Source: Catonia carolina (lineage: Eukaryota; Arthropoda; Insecta; Hemiptera; Achilidae). Taken from it: DNA of 64,000 nucleotides. Below are positions 34,871 to 47,036 of this stretch, in pieces. The stretch is taken from assembly GCA_035578175.1 (NCBI GenBank), contig JAQMRL010000001.1, positions 372,055,720 to 372,119,719 of the forward strand, given 5' to 3'. The notes beneath the pieces are model-generated. The model made no database searches and was not told where the DNA came from. It saw only the letters and a list, made by a program, of their open reading frames with translations. The translations under genes and the position numbers were made by a program. How positions within the stretch are numbered: the stretch's first letter is position 1; every line of letters begins with the position of its first letter.

Positions 34871-35690
34871 ATTAAGTGTTTATTTACGTACGTATGTGTA
34901 TTCGGATCCAATGAAATACATTTTTATTGTTATTTTTATTATTATTAAGAGCGATTTTGGGAAACAATGAGAGGAAAGCTTTTCCTCCAGTTGTTCCAGG
35001 AATATCACTTTTACCAAATTACGAACTCTGCAGACGAAGTAAATGGAAGTTTAATGAAAATCATTGAACTGCTTATGAGAAAATTAAATTTGAATAATTT
35101 CGCACTGAAGTAAAGTATCCATAATTTCGAGGCTGCATTTCCATAAACAAACATTCATATTTTTAACAAACGATTTAGATACACACATACAAATGACCAT
35201 CTTTATATAAACCACATTTTTGACTTAATGGGGTCATAAAAGATAAAGAGCATTTTGAAAGTCGAGTATTGAAAATTTTGCCATATTGCAATACTTTCTC
35301 ACCCTACACATTTAGCTACAGAATATCAGGAAGTAAAACTAGGCTACATTAATACATTAATGTATAAAAAAAATAGTGTGTTACTGCTGGTATATTTTGC
35401 ATTATACGATGTAAACATTACAAAACAAACAGATTATCTAGCGCATGGCTGGCTGGTTTATGATGTTTACCTAATATTCGTGTTTACTGAGATCCTTATA
35501 AGTCAATGTTAGAATGCTACACAAATCTTTGTAGTATAGCGTGTTAGCGTTGTGCATTATACAAGTAGTTAGTCTACGTTATTTAAAAATTCGGTGTTTC
35601 TATTAAACTGATGATTTAATTAAAATGCGGTAAATTAGTCAAGTATAATGACAAAAAGTAATTAGTTACTCAAACTATACTAACCTTCTT
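34871..35690. other. Non-coding; R-D relic at about 35060-35345
   Basis: TTATGAGAAAATTAAA, ATACACACATACAAATGACC, TTTTTGACTTAATGGGGTC, TACTTTCTCACC and AGGAAGTAAAAC follow the same order as 27400-27690. No gene is supported. Confidence 0.45.
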
Positions 35691-35752
35691 CTCCTCCTCC
35701 CCTCCGCCTCCTTCTCGACAACGTTTCTCTCCTTCTCCTCTCATCCTACTTA
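35688..35752 (+). repeat. Polypyrimidine tract
   Basis: A C/T-rich run (CTTCTTCTCCTCCTCCCCTC and onwards) with few purines. It could adopt triplex (H-DNA) structure; no function is implied. Confidence 0.75.
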
Positions 35753-35842
35753 ACTCTCCTTTTTATACCATTTACAATTTTGGGGTTGTCATCCCTGCCC
35801 TTTTTTAAATCAGTGTCTGAATTTTCAGTATTTCTTTATTAA

Positions 35843-35885
35843 TTTATTTAAGGTCGCATCGACTACGACAGGACCACGTCACATT
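35843..35885 (-). repeat. SINE/LINE 3'-tail fragment, minus strand
   Basis: The minus strand reads GTAGTCGATGCGACCTTAAA and then TAAA, the same tail as SINE C and the I-type LINE at 62448-62490. The rest of the element is gone. Confidence 0.55.
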
Positions 35886-36324
35886 ATTGTTTAGATATCG
35901 ATGAAATGAAAACAACGATAAATACAACGAAATAAAAGCTACATTATACTTTCATTTCGAATAAAACTATATTTTGAATAAATGTAGGGGTTAACGGTTT
36001 TTGTATAATATGAAATTTTTAAAAATTCCAAAAATTGTGTAGTTTTTTAACTGCTTCTTTCTTCAGAAAATTTTTTGCTGAACATTGTTAATTTTGAATA
36101 ATACTCGTGAGTGGTGTGTTTTTTAACTTTTTAGTGATGATGCGTGTGTTTGTAAAGGGGTTCTTTTTGCAATGCGTACAATGTTTTTGTTGAGCCTTTG
36201 TTATAATGAGTTTGCGTGTGAATGAAGACCAATTGGTCTTTGGAGTCACGTGTGTGGTTGTGGGTTTTCGGATATGTTTCTTTACTTTTTTTGAAACTTT
36301 AATTAGTAAAGTTTCGGTGGAAAG

Positions 36325-36487
36325 TTTTCTTTTTACGTCCGATTGTTTTGCAATGACTGCTAATGCAGACGGCGAGAAGGATGATAGATGAAGATGAGTG
36401 ATGAAAAATACCACACCTAACCGGGAATCGAACCCAGGACTTCGGCGTAGAAGCACGTTGCGGTAACCACTAGGCCACCGGGTTTTG
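36325..36487 (-). mobile_element. SINE B copy, minus strand
   Basis: The minus strand reads CCTAGTGGTTACCGCAACG, the B box GGGTTCGATTCCCGG, TTTTCATCACTCATCTTCATC, CTCGCCGTCTGCATTAGC and the 3' block TTGCAAAACAATCGGACGTA then AAAA. It is one of the best preserved B copies. Confidence 0.8.
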
Positions 36488-37648
36488 TTTCAGTGCTCTT
36501 TATTGAAAAACACAATGTGCACCTACTTCATTTCTGTCGTTATTGAGTATTCTTATTAGATGGATATGTGATATTTAATTGGCTTTTTAATGTCTTCACT
36601 TTGTTAGCAGTTGACCACAGTCAAAGAGTCGGTTAATACTGTAAACATTTTGTCTGTAGCCTTGGCTAATAATTTCAACCTCTGATTATCTGAAATTACG
36701 CTTACCGATTTTTAGAACTTTAACCCGTCGAAAAGATATAAGATTTATTTACTTCTTTAGAGTAGGCATTCCGTTTTTACCCTTTTGGGCTAGTGATAGA
36801 ATTGCAAATGCTTTAGTTTTTTATTTAAATTGAATGGAACAAATATGCCGAATTTCAGCTTTCTAGGTGTTCGAGAAGTTAGAGAATTAGAAACTAGTGA
36901 GTCACTGAGGACTTTCGAATTTATTTATGAAGATATACGCTTTTGAATTGTGAGAATTATTCTTTTGAAGTCGATCAACAATAAACAGACAAACTTGCTT
37001 TGGTTCTAAGATCACATACGCATTAAAAAATTGGGAAACATGTTAATAAAACGCGTATTTAATAGTTTATTCAAAAATATCAAAACCTTTACGCGTTTCT
37101 TTACTTAATTCTGTAATAAACAAAATTACATGTTTTTTTGATATAACCTCTTTCATTTTTCATAAAACGCTTTTAGTCATACAGCTTTTACAAAAAGTTA
37201 ATTCACATTAATGGAAATTAAAACAGATAACTTCCTGAATAATAAAACGCGATAAAAGCCAATAAAACGCTCATATAATCGTTACTTAACCCATATACAT
37301 AAAATAAATAACTTCCTATTTCAAAGTGAAAAAGAAGTTGAAAATTTTCCAGAAAAAAGATTTGAAAAGAGTATAAATTATTTAAAAATTTAAAAAATAC
37401 GTATTATTTTTCTTTTCTTCTTCTTTCTTTATTTGAATATATTTCTTACGCATATATATCACTTTCTATAGTGTTTACAAAAGCAAGGTTATTTGTAGTC
37501 TAATGGATAGTTTTCGTGGCATCTGCTTTTTGTATACTAATAGATAATGTTGCTTGAAATAACATTTTTACATATGAAATAGGTCTGTTCAGTTGTCAGT
37601 TACTTACATTGGTAATTTACGTGTATTTTATTAGCAGTAAGGTATATA
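36488..37648. other. AT-rich non-coding stretch, possible inverted R-E relic at 36720-37000
   Basis: No gene is supported. The minus strand of 36720-37000 has AGTCCTCAGTGACTCACTAG and AGCTGAAATTCGGCATATTT blocks reminiscent of R-E at 19960. Confidence 0.4.
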
Positions 37649-39018
37649 CAAGGTGCCCCATATGTCGATTCCTTAATATTTACAGAAATCGGAAGAAAAG
37701 TTAATGGAATAAGAAACCTATAGACAAACAAATTATTGTACGAACTGTACATAAAAATTACATATCACCTTGAAAATGTTATAGCAGGTGTTCAAAATGT
37801 CCGCCATGATTCTCTATACACATTATACAGCGACTTAAAATTGATTCACCAATTTTCAACAGTAACATTTTATCGTCATTTACATAGTCAAATGCAATTT
37901 CAATTGAACTTTTTAGTTCGTGCAGGTTTTGTGGCTTGGAAGAATACGCTAGTTTCTTTACTATGCCGCACAGTGAAAAAATCACATGGCATTAAGTCTG
38001 GCGAGCGCGCAGGCCATTTGATTGTACCACGACGACCAATCCATTCGTCAACTTTGGAATTTAAAAACTCACGAACTTCTATACCGAAATGTGCTGGGGC
38101 GCCATCTTGTTGTCAGATAAGCGATTAGATATTGTAAACAGCGTTGTTTTCAAGTTCCGGAAATACTACTTCCTGCAGCATTTGTAAGTAATTTTTCGGG
38201 TTAAAATTTCCCTAAAAAAAATAAGGACCTATCAGTGCAGTACTCGAAATACCTTCCCATACCATAACACCAGGCACGTTAACATCTTTTTGAATTACAA
38301 CATGAGAATTTTTATCCGACCAGTACACGCAGTTATGCCGATTAACATGTCCATTGAGTTTGAAACATACCTCATCAGACCATAAAATTGATCGATAAAA
38401 GTTTGGATCGGCTTCTGCACGGATAGCGACTGTCTCACAGAATTCCAACCATCTGTCACTATCGTCCTCTTGAAGCGCTTGGAGTAAAGATGGGCGAAAT
38501 GGCTTTAATTACTTCATCATTCTTTGCATGCTAGTTCATGATAACGTTAGTTCAGAAGATGCCTTACGAGTTGATTAACCAGGACTGGATATAAACACTT
38601 CAGCAACCTTTTGTAGGTTGTCGTCATTGCAAATCGATTGTGGACGACCACACTTCGAGGCATTTAATATGCTTCCTGTGTTTTCAAATTTCTTATTTAA
38701 CTTTTGTAAATGTTGCCGAGTTGGTAACGACACACCTGGATACTTGTCACTAAATTCGTCTAGTACTTTAGCAGTATTTTTATGGTGATTCCACCACAAC
38801 TGAAGCATATAAACTCGTTGTTCAGTTGAAAACATTTTAAAAGTACCTACTGTTACGAAGGAAAAAAATAGTAACTACACGGAGACGTACGTTACACTAA
38901 GCACTGTACAGACAACTAATGAATGTTGTACGTGATACTCCCAACATTACACTATTACCAACTTATCAAAATAAAATATCCTATCTCATGGGGAAACCGA
39001 CATTTATGGGCCACCCGG
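37649..39018 (-). mobile_element. Mariner-like transposon, copy 2 (minus orientation)
   Basis: The ends at 37649 (AAGGTGCCCCATATGTCGAT) and 39018 (GAAACCGACATTTATGGGCC then ACCCGG) are the TIRs of the same family as 24184-25540. The flanking TATA on both sides (37645-37648 and 39019-39022) fits the TA target of this superfamily. It contains a broken transposase. Nucleotide similarity to copy 1 is high throughout. Confidence 0.9.
37779..38835 (-). pseudogene. Mariner-like transposase (DDxD), broken
   Basis: The ATG at 38835 gives MFSTEQRVYMLQLWWNHHKN; the helix-turn-helix region and CGRPQ follow intact to a TGA/TAA zone at about 38515-38575. The catalytic region has ILWSDEVCFKLNG (first Asp), GVMVWEGIS where the usual Gly is Glu, GPYFF, and QQDGAPAHFGIEVREFLNSK (second Asp). 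RSPDLMPCDFF (third Asp) then frameshifts to a C-terminus ending HGGHFEHLL at 37779. In this copy the GAPAHFG segment, deleted in copy 1, is intact and gives 40 residues between the second and third Asp. Several stops and frameshifts make it inactive. Confidence 0.87.
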
Positions 39019-39105
39019 TATATAGTGCAAAAAATCGCACTAATTTCCTGTTGAATTTTAACTTTCAAATTTTATTTTACCCTCTTTCCTCGGAAGAGAA
39101 TTTTT

Positions 39106-39226
39106 TAAAATCCGTAATGTGTGTACGTTGCAATCTGTTCAATTTACAACAATAAGCAACCATATGACCCAATGAATGAGGATGATGTGTATACCTGTAA
39201 ATGAGGTGCGGTCGTGAACAGACTTA
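39106..39226 (-). mobile_element. SINE A 3' fragment, minus strand
   Basis: The minus strand carries ACCGCACCTCATTTACAGGT, CATCATCCTCATTCATTGGG and TGAACAGATTGCAACGTACA. The head and first half are missing. Confidence 0.7.
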
Positions 39227-39897
39227 GAGAAGTAAAACGTGTAATTAGAGAAGTAAAACATTTAATTTTTGTAAAATTGCTGCTGTTGGGTAGAATGGAG
39301 GTAATTACCCTTACGGATTAAATAATATTTTTATAACTTCCATATTCTGGAATTTGGCTTTGTTATTCTTAAGTAATGATTAAAGAGAGTGAAGTATGAA
39401 ACCATTGAAACTTATGAAGTAAAACCGGGAAAACTTGGGAAAAACAGTTTAATTAATGAACCTCTTATAGGCTTTTATGGTTATCGTGTTGTATACATTA
39501 TTAATTCCTCTTAATGTTGTAGTTTTGAGTTATGCTGAGGTTATTAAGTAACCTAATTTTAAAGTCCTACGATTATAAGTAACTTGTAAGTCATTAAATT
39601 TACATTTACCGGTTTATACGATTATATTTTACTAGTTAAGCTTAAAATTTCAGTAAAAAGTTTTCTTCCTAAAGAATTATTGTTTACTTATTCATCAGAA
39701 CATTTAAGGAGCTTTTCAAAACTTTTTCATTTCTTTCTTTATAAATCTTTGAGTGATTTCTTTATGTTTGAGCCTACATGTATGCTTACGTTAAGTAGTC
39801 CTCACATAAAATAAGAAATATTCCCCCAAAGATGTAAAGTGTTTAAATAATTCGGTACAATCGCTGATTTCTTTTTATGAAAAGTAAATTGTAAAAA
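39227..39897. other. AT-rich non-coding stretch
   Basis: No gene or assigned repeat is seen. Confidence 0.4.
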
Positions 39898-40352
39898 TTT
39901 TGGTGGTGTTCCAGTGGTTAGAGCGCTAGGCTGCACTACATAATAAAAACGGAAGGCCTCTGTTTCGATTCCCAGGGTTGGAATTATTACACCCACTGAT
40001 TCTACACCATAACCCATTTTTACTTACAGCCCATTTATCCAATATTGACTTAAAGAATTTCCAAGTTTCTTCACGTTTCCCTGTTTTCTTGTTTGCTATG
40101 TCCAGTTTAAACCTACCACTCTCTTGATACCATCGTTCCGTTACATCAGTGGTCCTCGTCTCCTTTTCATTTTCATGTTCTCCATTTTTTAATAACCATC
40201 TATCTTTCTTATGATTTACTAATTTCCAGTTTTATTGAGAAATTTTTACGATTTTCTGCACTTTTGTGAAGTATCATGTAGTGTTTCATATGATGATCGT
40301 TACTTATAGTAGCCGCTAATAATCAAAGCAGTTGATGTGACTTTAAACAAAA
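39898..40352 (+). mobile_element. SINE-like head plus downstream LINE-type tail
   Basis: The head at 39898-39985 has GTGGTGTTCCAGTGGTTAGAG and a TGTTTCGATTCCCAGG B box. About 330 bp later, 40312-40352 carries GCCGCTAATAATCAAAGCAG and TTGATGTGACTTTAAAC, the SINE C/LINE tail. The two may be one element with an insertion between them or two separate relics. Confidence 0.5.
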
Positions 40353-41279
40353 TCAGAGTAGCCCTATATAAAACATTCATTTATTAAATATTGTAGCATA
40401 TATCCACCATTAAGTGACATTTAAAAATTTTTATTATATAAATAAAATTATTAAAAGGCCACCAGAACGGTCAAAGAAAAAGTAATAGTAATATTTAATG
40501 GACTTAATCTATAAAATTCTCTAATAAAAGCTAAAAGATAAAAAATCAATTAAATCTAATATTATTTAAATTTTAATTGAGTGAAAAAAATAATTTAATT
40601 ATTAAATTCACTCACGTCTTTTGTTTAACGTCGGACTGTACAACAAACGTGTTGAATATAAAACAATATACTTTAATAAAACAAAATAAAAACAAAAATT
40701 GCCATAAAATAGTTATAACCAAAGGTGTCTGTCTGGTTGGTAAGTTGAGAATTAATTAAAATTAATTACTATCAAGAAAAAATATTTCTGTTTTATTTTC
40801 TAAGATACGTAAAATAAAAGACAATCTGTACTGACAATGGCTACCTACAATTTAACAAAATTGGATACAAAAAGTTTAAAATTATTCAACGCAATATCAA
40901 GCAAAATATTTGCTCAAAATTTTCACTAATACCCTCTATTCCCCCCGTACTTTAGTGCGTTATGTATGTATCCCACAACGTTCTCCAATCCTTACGATTT
41001 AGATACTCTAAAATATTTTTATCCTCCTGTACTTTGCTACCAAACCACTGAAATTTATATTGAAACCTCACACTTCTCAATAAAGTGTACAATGTCCTCT
41101 GCCTATTCCACACAGAATGAACCATTACGGTTTTATCAGTTCTCGCTTTTTGTTATTATTTTCTTGTTTTTTTTTATTCCGAAATCAATCACATGTTTCA
41201 TATTTTCGACATTTTAATCAAAACCACGGAGAGGATTTTATGACAATTTTTACTTCACGTATAAAAATAAAAATTAGGA
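40353..41279. other. AT-rich non-coding stretch
   Basis: No gene is supported. The frames at 40966-41299 overlap each other and show no domain. Confidence 0.4.
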
Positions 41280-41428
41280 TAGCCGCCTCCGTTGTGTAGT
41301 GAGTAAATTGTCTGACTACGCAGCAGAAGGTCCTGAGTTTGATTCTCGCTTAGGGTCTGAATAACTAGTTAATACTCATCGTTCCGTAACTAAATATGGC
41401 TAACGACCAATCTGTTGATGCAACTCTA
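41280..41428 (+). mobile_element. SINE (tRNA-derived), plus strand, abutting SINE A
   Basis: GCCGCCTCCGTTGTGTAGTG and the B box GAGTTTGATTCTCGC begin it; it ends with ATGGCTAACGACCAATCTG and TTGATGCAACTCTAATTTTT, the shared tail type. It runs directly into the SINE A tail at 41430. Confidence 0.6.
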
Positions 41429-41429
41429 A

Positions 41430-41656
41430 TTTTTTATCCCTAATGTGTGTACTTTGCAATCTGTTCAATTCAGAACAATAAGCAAACCCATGACCCAATG
41501 AGATGAACATGATGTGTATGACGTGTAAATGAGGTGTAGTCTTAAACAGACCCAGTCCAACCATTCCTGAGAGAGTATGGTCAATTAAACCCCAACCATT
41601 AAAGTACACCGGCAACCACTGTCCAGTGTTCGAATCCGTATAAAAGTAACTGTAGA
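41430..41656 (-). mobile_element. SINE A body without head, minus strand
   Basis: The minus strand reads AGTTACTTTTATACGGATTC, TACTTTAATGGTTGGGGTTT, CTCTCAGGAATGGTTGGACT, CATCTCATTGGGTCATGGG and ACAGATTGCAAAGTACACAC. It is 5'-truncated just after the B-box region. Confidence 0.8.
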
Positions 41657-41659
41657 TAC

Positions 41660-44600
41660 TGAAGTTACGAGGTTGCCTTTTACGTACGGATGGGCTGTGA
41701 GGAAGGGAAGTAAAAATTTAACAGTGCTGCCAACCTCAAAAATTAGGCACTACTCGTACATTTCACTACCGTGCAGTTTCTGCATACATTTTGTAAGCTG
41801 TGGTTTATTCCGAGAAAACGTTTTCTTCATAAACCGTATAAGAAATAAATGTGACATGTAATAATTATTGCCTGTAGCTTAATTACATGACTAGAAATGT
41901 TTGATTTACTGTAATTACCAGCTACCGTAATTTCATTGGAACAAAATTTTCTATGAATGAATCGCTTTCTTTACTGTTGCTGTCAACGGCGTCTTCACTA
42001 TTAGTCTCACTAGTCATCAAAACTGTCGAAGAATAGCTTCTTCACGTCTTTACTAAAAAATCACTCTGTAGAATAATTATTTTAGGAAAAAGTACAAAAA
42101 AAATCCATTGACCTTAACACGTTTAGTTGAGGCTGTTATTTTCCTTTACTCCTAATTTAGCAGATTCCATCTTCTTTATTTGTGGTATCTTTCATCTTCT
42201 TCTTAACTGTACTAAGGGGTTTTAGTAGTCGTTTAGTCGGCTAAGAAATCTTAAATGCATTAATTGAGAAATATCATTCACAAAGGACATGTTTAGATTG
42301 TTGTGAAGGGTCAAATTTGAAACGGGATACTTGTGATTGTTTAGTTTAAGTTAATTTAAAAAACATCAATTAAAATTGTCATTATTTTTAGATAAATTGT
42401 TTTGACAAAAAGACTGAAAGTAATTACTGATATCTTTATACAAATAACAGATAAACACAAAGGTAATCTTGAATTAATTGGTATTAAGATAGAATGAAAT
42501 CATTTTGTGATGTTTAGACGTATAACAGAAGGCCTATGTGTAGATTAAAACACTTTAAAATATTATTGTTTGTTGTTACAATCATTTAATAAATTGGGAT
42601 TAATTTTGGTTATAAATTTTATTTTTTGCCGGATTTTGTTTTGACCTTCATAAGCAAACAATGTTTTGTTAACTTTGGATTCAAAGTCATTTACGATCTA
42701 AACTTTTTCTCTTATGTACAGTACTATCAGTATTTTGTCTTGTTATACTCTCTCTATATTTGGTAACATTCAGAGAATTGTTTTCATATAATATTTCCGT
42801 ATTTTATTTATTTATTTCTGGTTTACAAGTTTTTACAGATATGAAAAAACCTTGAGATCATAATTCATTGTGTTGATGTATAAAACTTTATGAAATTGGT
42901 TCAGCTGTTGGTTTTTGTATTGAACTGACAAATTTCCTTCTTTAAGAAACACGAAATTTGAGCAGTGATATGTAAATTTGGTCTGCATATAATATGAACA
43001 GACAGATTGATTGCCATAACTGTGAAAAGGTACTTTTCAGAAATCTGGGTTAGAATTTCTGGCAAGTTTGTTAAAATAAATTATTAGGGGATCATATACA
43101 TTTCTTAATACAAAATCGACATTCCTTGAAATCGATATTTTTGGTTTCTCACTTGTATTAAAACCAAAAATGTTGATTTTTGGTTTAAACCGATTTAGGT
43201 TCTTATGTCAGGGTTAGAATTATTTGATGATATTTATGTCCAATTAATTGCTTTACTCTACACGCTGTTCATTTGAAAAAAAACTTTCTTAGTTTTCTTA
43301 CTTTATTAAAACTACTGCAACTGCGTTAGTTATTAGTGATCTCCGATTTCTTTGGCTTTGCAGAAGAGCACCTTCTGGAGCTCTAACCACTGGGCCTTGT
43401 AGTCAATCATAAAAATACTAACTCTAATATACTTACTGTATACCTGCTGTACACCTGTTCTACATTTATCCATGTCAGTTTTCAATCTCTTATTGGAACA
43501 AAAGTCATGCATTAACTTCCTCGCTAATCGTCCAGCATTACTGCAATTTACTTAATTTATAATCATTTTGATTTGAATATAGAATTTTCTAATCATTGTG
43601 CGAAAATGTAACTACAAAAGTTGTAGGATTTTTAATTACCTTTAATTTTTGTTATTTACAGAAGAACACATTACATTTTGAGCATGTAATTTTAACGCTA
43701 ATTTGTGTATTTACAAAAAAAAAAATTCAAAGCGAGTAAAATGAAGTCAGTAAATAAATAAGAAATACAAATGTTGTAGCATTTTTAGTCATCGCTAACT
43801 TTTTCTTTGTACTTTTTAACAGAAATTCATTATATATTTGTTATTTTAAAAGGAGAATGTTTTCTAACAAGAACAGAATCCCTTCCTAAGAATTTTTCCT
43901 GGGTTCTACGTATATCCCCTTAATGACTCCAGCAAATATAGTAATTGATTTTAATTGTTTAATAAAACTCGTTAAAACTATTTCTGAGAAAATTTAATTA
44001 TTGTATTTTACATCGGATTAATATAACCTTAATTATGAGGATACCAAGCTTATTTCAAATATACTTCCATTACTGATTGAGATAACCTTAATTTTCAACT
44101 TGTACTTCAATCTAGTAGTTTTTTCTCCTGAACAAAAACACTTTTGTACGTACAAACGGATACCGTTCCTAATACCAATTTTTTGGCTTCAATGGGTGAT
44201 ATAATGTAAAAATAATTTTGAATTCGGTTTCCCAAAATTTTTACTATCGCAGTACTCTTTTACTCTATACTTTAAATAATAATGTACTATACTATACTAT
44301 ACTATACTATAATAATGTATATTAAGAGAAAGTTTAAATTACTTTAAACAATATATCACCACCATTAAATTACGCTTTAATTTACACGAAAATGTTTATA
44401 TACAAATCTCAGCAATTTATTAAAATCTTAAATTTCTTTCTCATAAATTCTCAACATTTTCATCCTTTTAAAAAAGCAAGTCATATTTCTGTCACTGTTG
44501 GATGCTATGCACTTCATTCATATTGCATTAAAACAATTTCTGTCGTAATATTTTATGCAATTTAATATCATCTTATAGCATTTGATATCTTCGTATTCTG

Positions 44601-44790
44601 ATATCTCATGTATATTTTATTAGATTTTGATTCTAACCTAGAAATAGGTTTGTGACATTTCATATAATATTTTTATCAGCTACTTTTAATATTTACACAA
44701 GTTACTTTTGAAACTTTGGTAGGTTATAATTTCTGTCTAACTTTCAGTAGTAGTTTACCGATTTATGCTTGGTAAGGATATATCTCCCCC
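41660..44790. other. Long AT-rich non-coding region; R-D relic at 43970-44280, pentanucleotide repeat at 44286-44312
   Basis: No gene is supported over about 3 kb. The R-D relic has TTTCTGAGAAAATTTAA, AAAACACTTTTGTACGTACA and TTTTTTGGCTTCAATGGGTG. It is followed within a few bases by a (TATAC)n run of about six units. Confidence 0.45.
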
Positions 44791-45010
44791 GATACGTTGG
44801 AATCTGTTCACTTAAAGAACAAAAAGCAACCCCATGACACAATAAGATGAGGATTATTCATGTATGACGTATAAATGAGGTGTAGTCTTGTACATACTCA
44901 GGCTGATTATTCCTGAGAAAGTATGGCTAATTAAAATCCAGCTATCAAAGTACACCGGTAACCACATTATTCAAATCCGTATAAAAGTAATAAGGTATAA
45001 ATACCTTTAC
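44791..45010 (-). mobile_element. SINE A outer copy, body half (split by nested SINEs)
   Basis: This is the 3' part of a SINE A whose 5' part lies at 45691-45784. In the sense (minus) direction it starts GTAAAGGTATTTATACC, the sequence that follows the B box in intact copies, and runs to ACAGATTCCAACGTATC. Two further SINE A copies separate the halves. Confidence 0.8.
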
Positions 45011-45349
45011 TAGGATTTTTTTTGAATCTATAATGTGTGTACGTTGCAATCTGTTCAACCCAAAACAATAAGCAACCCCATGACCCAATGAGATGAGAAT
45101 GATGTGTATGACGTGTAAATAAGATGTAGTCTTGTACATACCCAGGCCAACTGTTCCTGAGAGAGTATGGTCAATTGAACCCCAGCCATCAAAGTACACC
45201 AGTAACCATTGTCTAATATTCAAATCCGTATGAACTTAATTACTGTTACTAGGATTTCAACCAGGAACCTTCGTCTCTGAAAGTAAGCTGTTAAACAGCT
45301 GACTCACGGTGACGACTTTTACTTCTAGATCAACCTGGTGGGTCAATAC
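45011..45349 (-). mobile_element. SINE A, nested full-length copy 1
   Basis: In sense orientation: GTATTGACCCACCAGGTTGA head, B-box-like GGTTGAAATCCTAG, complete body, tail ACACACATTATAGATTC and A8, then TCCTA. The TCCTA matches the end of the outer SINE's 5' half, as a target-site duplication would. Confidence 0.85.
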
Positions 45350-45690
45350 TAGGACTTTTTTTTGAATACCCAATGTGTGTACGTTAGAATCTGTTCAATT
45401 CAGAACAATAAGCAAACCCCATGATTCAATTAGATGAGGATGATATGTATGACGTGTAAATGAGGTGTAGTCTTGTACAGACTCAGGCTGACCATTCCTG
45501 AGAGAGTATGGTTAATTGAACCACAACCATCAAAGAACACCGGCAACCACTGTCTAGCATTCAAATCCGTATAAAAATAACTACCTTTACTAGGATTTGA
45601 ACCAGGAACCTTCGTCTCCGAAAATCAGCTGTTAGAATGCTGATTTTGGCGACGACTTTACCTCTAGACCAACCTGGTGGGTCTGAATAC
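45350..45690 (-). mobile_element. SINE A, nested full-length copy 2
   Basis: In sense orientation: GTATTCAGACCCACCAGG head, TTCAAATCCTAGTAAAGG, complete body, tail CACACATTGGGTATTC and A8, then GTCCTA. It is very similar to the adjacent copy at 45011-45349 and inserted at the same TCCTA|GTA point. Confidence 0.85.
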
Positions 45691-45784
45691 TAGGATTTGA
45701 ATCACAAAACCTTCGTCTCCGAAAATCAGCTGTTAAACAGCTAACTCGCGGCGATGACTTTACTACTAGACCAACCCGGTGGAT
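45691..45784 (-). mobile_element. SINE A outer copy, head half
   Basis: In sense orientation: TATCCACCGGGTTGGTCTAG through AGACGAAGG to ATTCAAATCCTA. It stops exactly where the nested copies begin and continues at 45010. Confidence 0.82.
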
Positions 45785-46179
45785 ACGGATATCTTAAAGC
45801 GCGATATTTGTTTTTTTTTTAAATTTTTTTTGTTTTAACTTCTATCAACTGCTTGGTCAATTCCGTGATTACATTGAATTTACAGTAAACTATTGGTGGG
45901 CGTTTTTGCTTATTAAAATTTCCTGACTATTGTCGTGTATTAATTTGGGTCCTTCCGTTTTGCAGTTTAATCTAATCTAGCACTCAAAGCCACGGAGACG
46001 GTCACATCTATTGATGTTCCTGGTGGTCGCAATTGCTAACCTCTAAAGAATTGCTGTAAAATGGTGTGCAAAAGCCTATCAAGTGAATCAAAATTACTGT
46101 TAGTATTAGAATCCAAATACTTAATTTTCAGAATGTATTTTTTTGGGTGGTTTAGAAATAATATTTATTATTATTAATT
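45785..46179. other. AT-rich non-coding stretch
   Basis: No gene is supported; includes T-rich runs at 45810-45832. Confidence 0.4.
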
Positions 46180-46266
46180 ATAATATTTATTATTATAAAG
46201 ATAATATTATAGAGATAATATTTATTATTATAAAGATAATATTATAGAGATAATATTTATTATTTT
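46180..46266 (+). repeat. 35-bp minisatellite, about 2.5 units
   Basis: Units start at 46180, 46215 and 46250 (ATAATATTTATTATTATAAA then GATAATATTATAGAG). The first two units are identical. They are extremely AT-rich and rich in self-complementary ATAATATTAT. Confidence 0.9.
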
Positions 46267-46394
46267 TAATTATATTTAGTAGAGTGGATGTCATCTTTTT
46301 ATTCCTTATGCATGAGTCACAGTAATGGGTATTGCTCTAGGTCCCACGACTTCTTTTTACCTGTAATATGCAAGTAGGTGGATTATAAATGATT

Positions 46395-46482
46395 TTTGCC
46401 AGCCTGTGGTGTTATGGTCAGCGTAACTCGTTTTTACACCAGGAATTCAAGGTTCGATTTCCGGTCAGGTCTGGAATTTTTC
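46395..46482 (+). mobile_element. SINE B head, plus strand
   Basis: CAGCCTGTGGTGTTATGGTC, ACACCAGGAATTCAAGG and the B box GGTTCGATTTCCGG then CAGGTC. The body is absent or decayed; a SINE A body follows. Confidence 0.65.
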
Positions 46483-46559
46483 ATGAAACAACTTGGCCAC
46501 AGAAGCATAAATCGGTAATCTGTCACCGAACGTTAGACAGGAATCGTATACCAAAGGTT

Positions 46560-46785
46560 CAAAGGTAATTTGTATAAATATGTAAATGTGAACAGTGGTT
46601 ACCTATGCATTTTGATGGTTAGGGTTCAATTAACCGTACTATCTCAGGAATGAATTTCGGCCTGATCCTGTACAAGACTACACCTCATATACACGTCATA
46701 CATATCCTCATCTCAATGGGTCATGGGGTTTCTAATTGTTCTAAATTTAACAGATTGCAACGTACACACATTAGGAAAAAGAATT
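46560..46785 (+). mobile_element. SINE A body without clear head, plus strand
   Basis: Contains AGTGGTTACCTATGCATTTT, GGTTAGGGTTCAATTAACC, TATCTCAGGAATGAATTTCG, CATATCCTCATCTCAATGGG and ACAGATTGCAACGTACACAC. Confidence 0.75.
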
Positions 46786-46980
46786 GTGTTAAATATTTTT
46801 TCCCGTTGTATAATGTAGCTTTGAAAAATCAAATTAAATCGTTATTTCCAAGTTACAGAATTACAGTGCACTTTACATAGTCTAAATCCTCTTAAAAAAT
46901 GTTAACAATAACTTTAAATTTTTTCTACTTTTCCATAAAACGTTCTCTGTGTCAATCAACAAATTGGATTACAATTTGTT

Positions 46981-47036
46981 GGACGTTTGTGGGGTTTCAG
47001 AATAGTCATTACTATTCTGAAACCCCACAAACGTCC
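46981..47036. repeat. Perfect 26-bp inverted repeat at LINE 5' end
   Basis: 46981-47006 (GGACGTTTGTGGGGTTTCAG..) is the exact reverse complement of 47011-47036, with the 4-base spacer CATT. The right arm is genuine RT coding sequence (ILKPHKRP). The left arm must therefore be an inverted copy of it. A second small inverted repeat (CAACAAATTG/CAATTTGTTG, 46957-46981) overlaps the insertion boundary. Confidence 0.97.
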
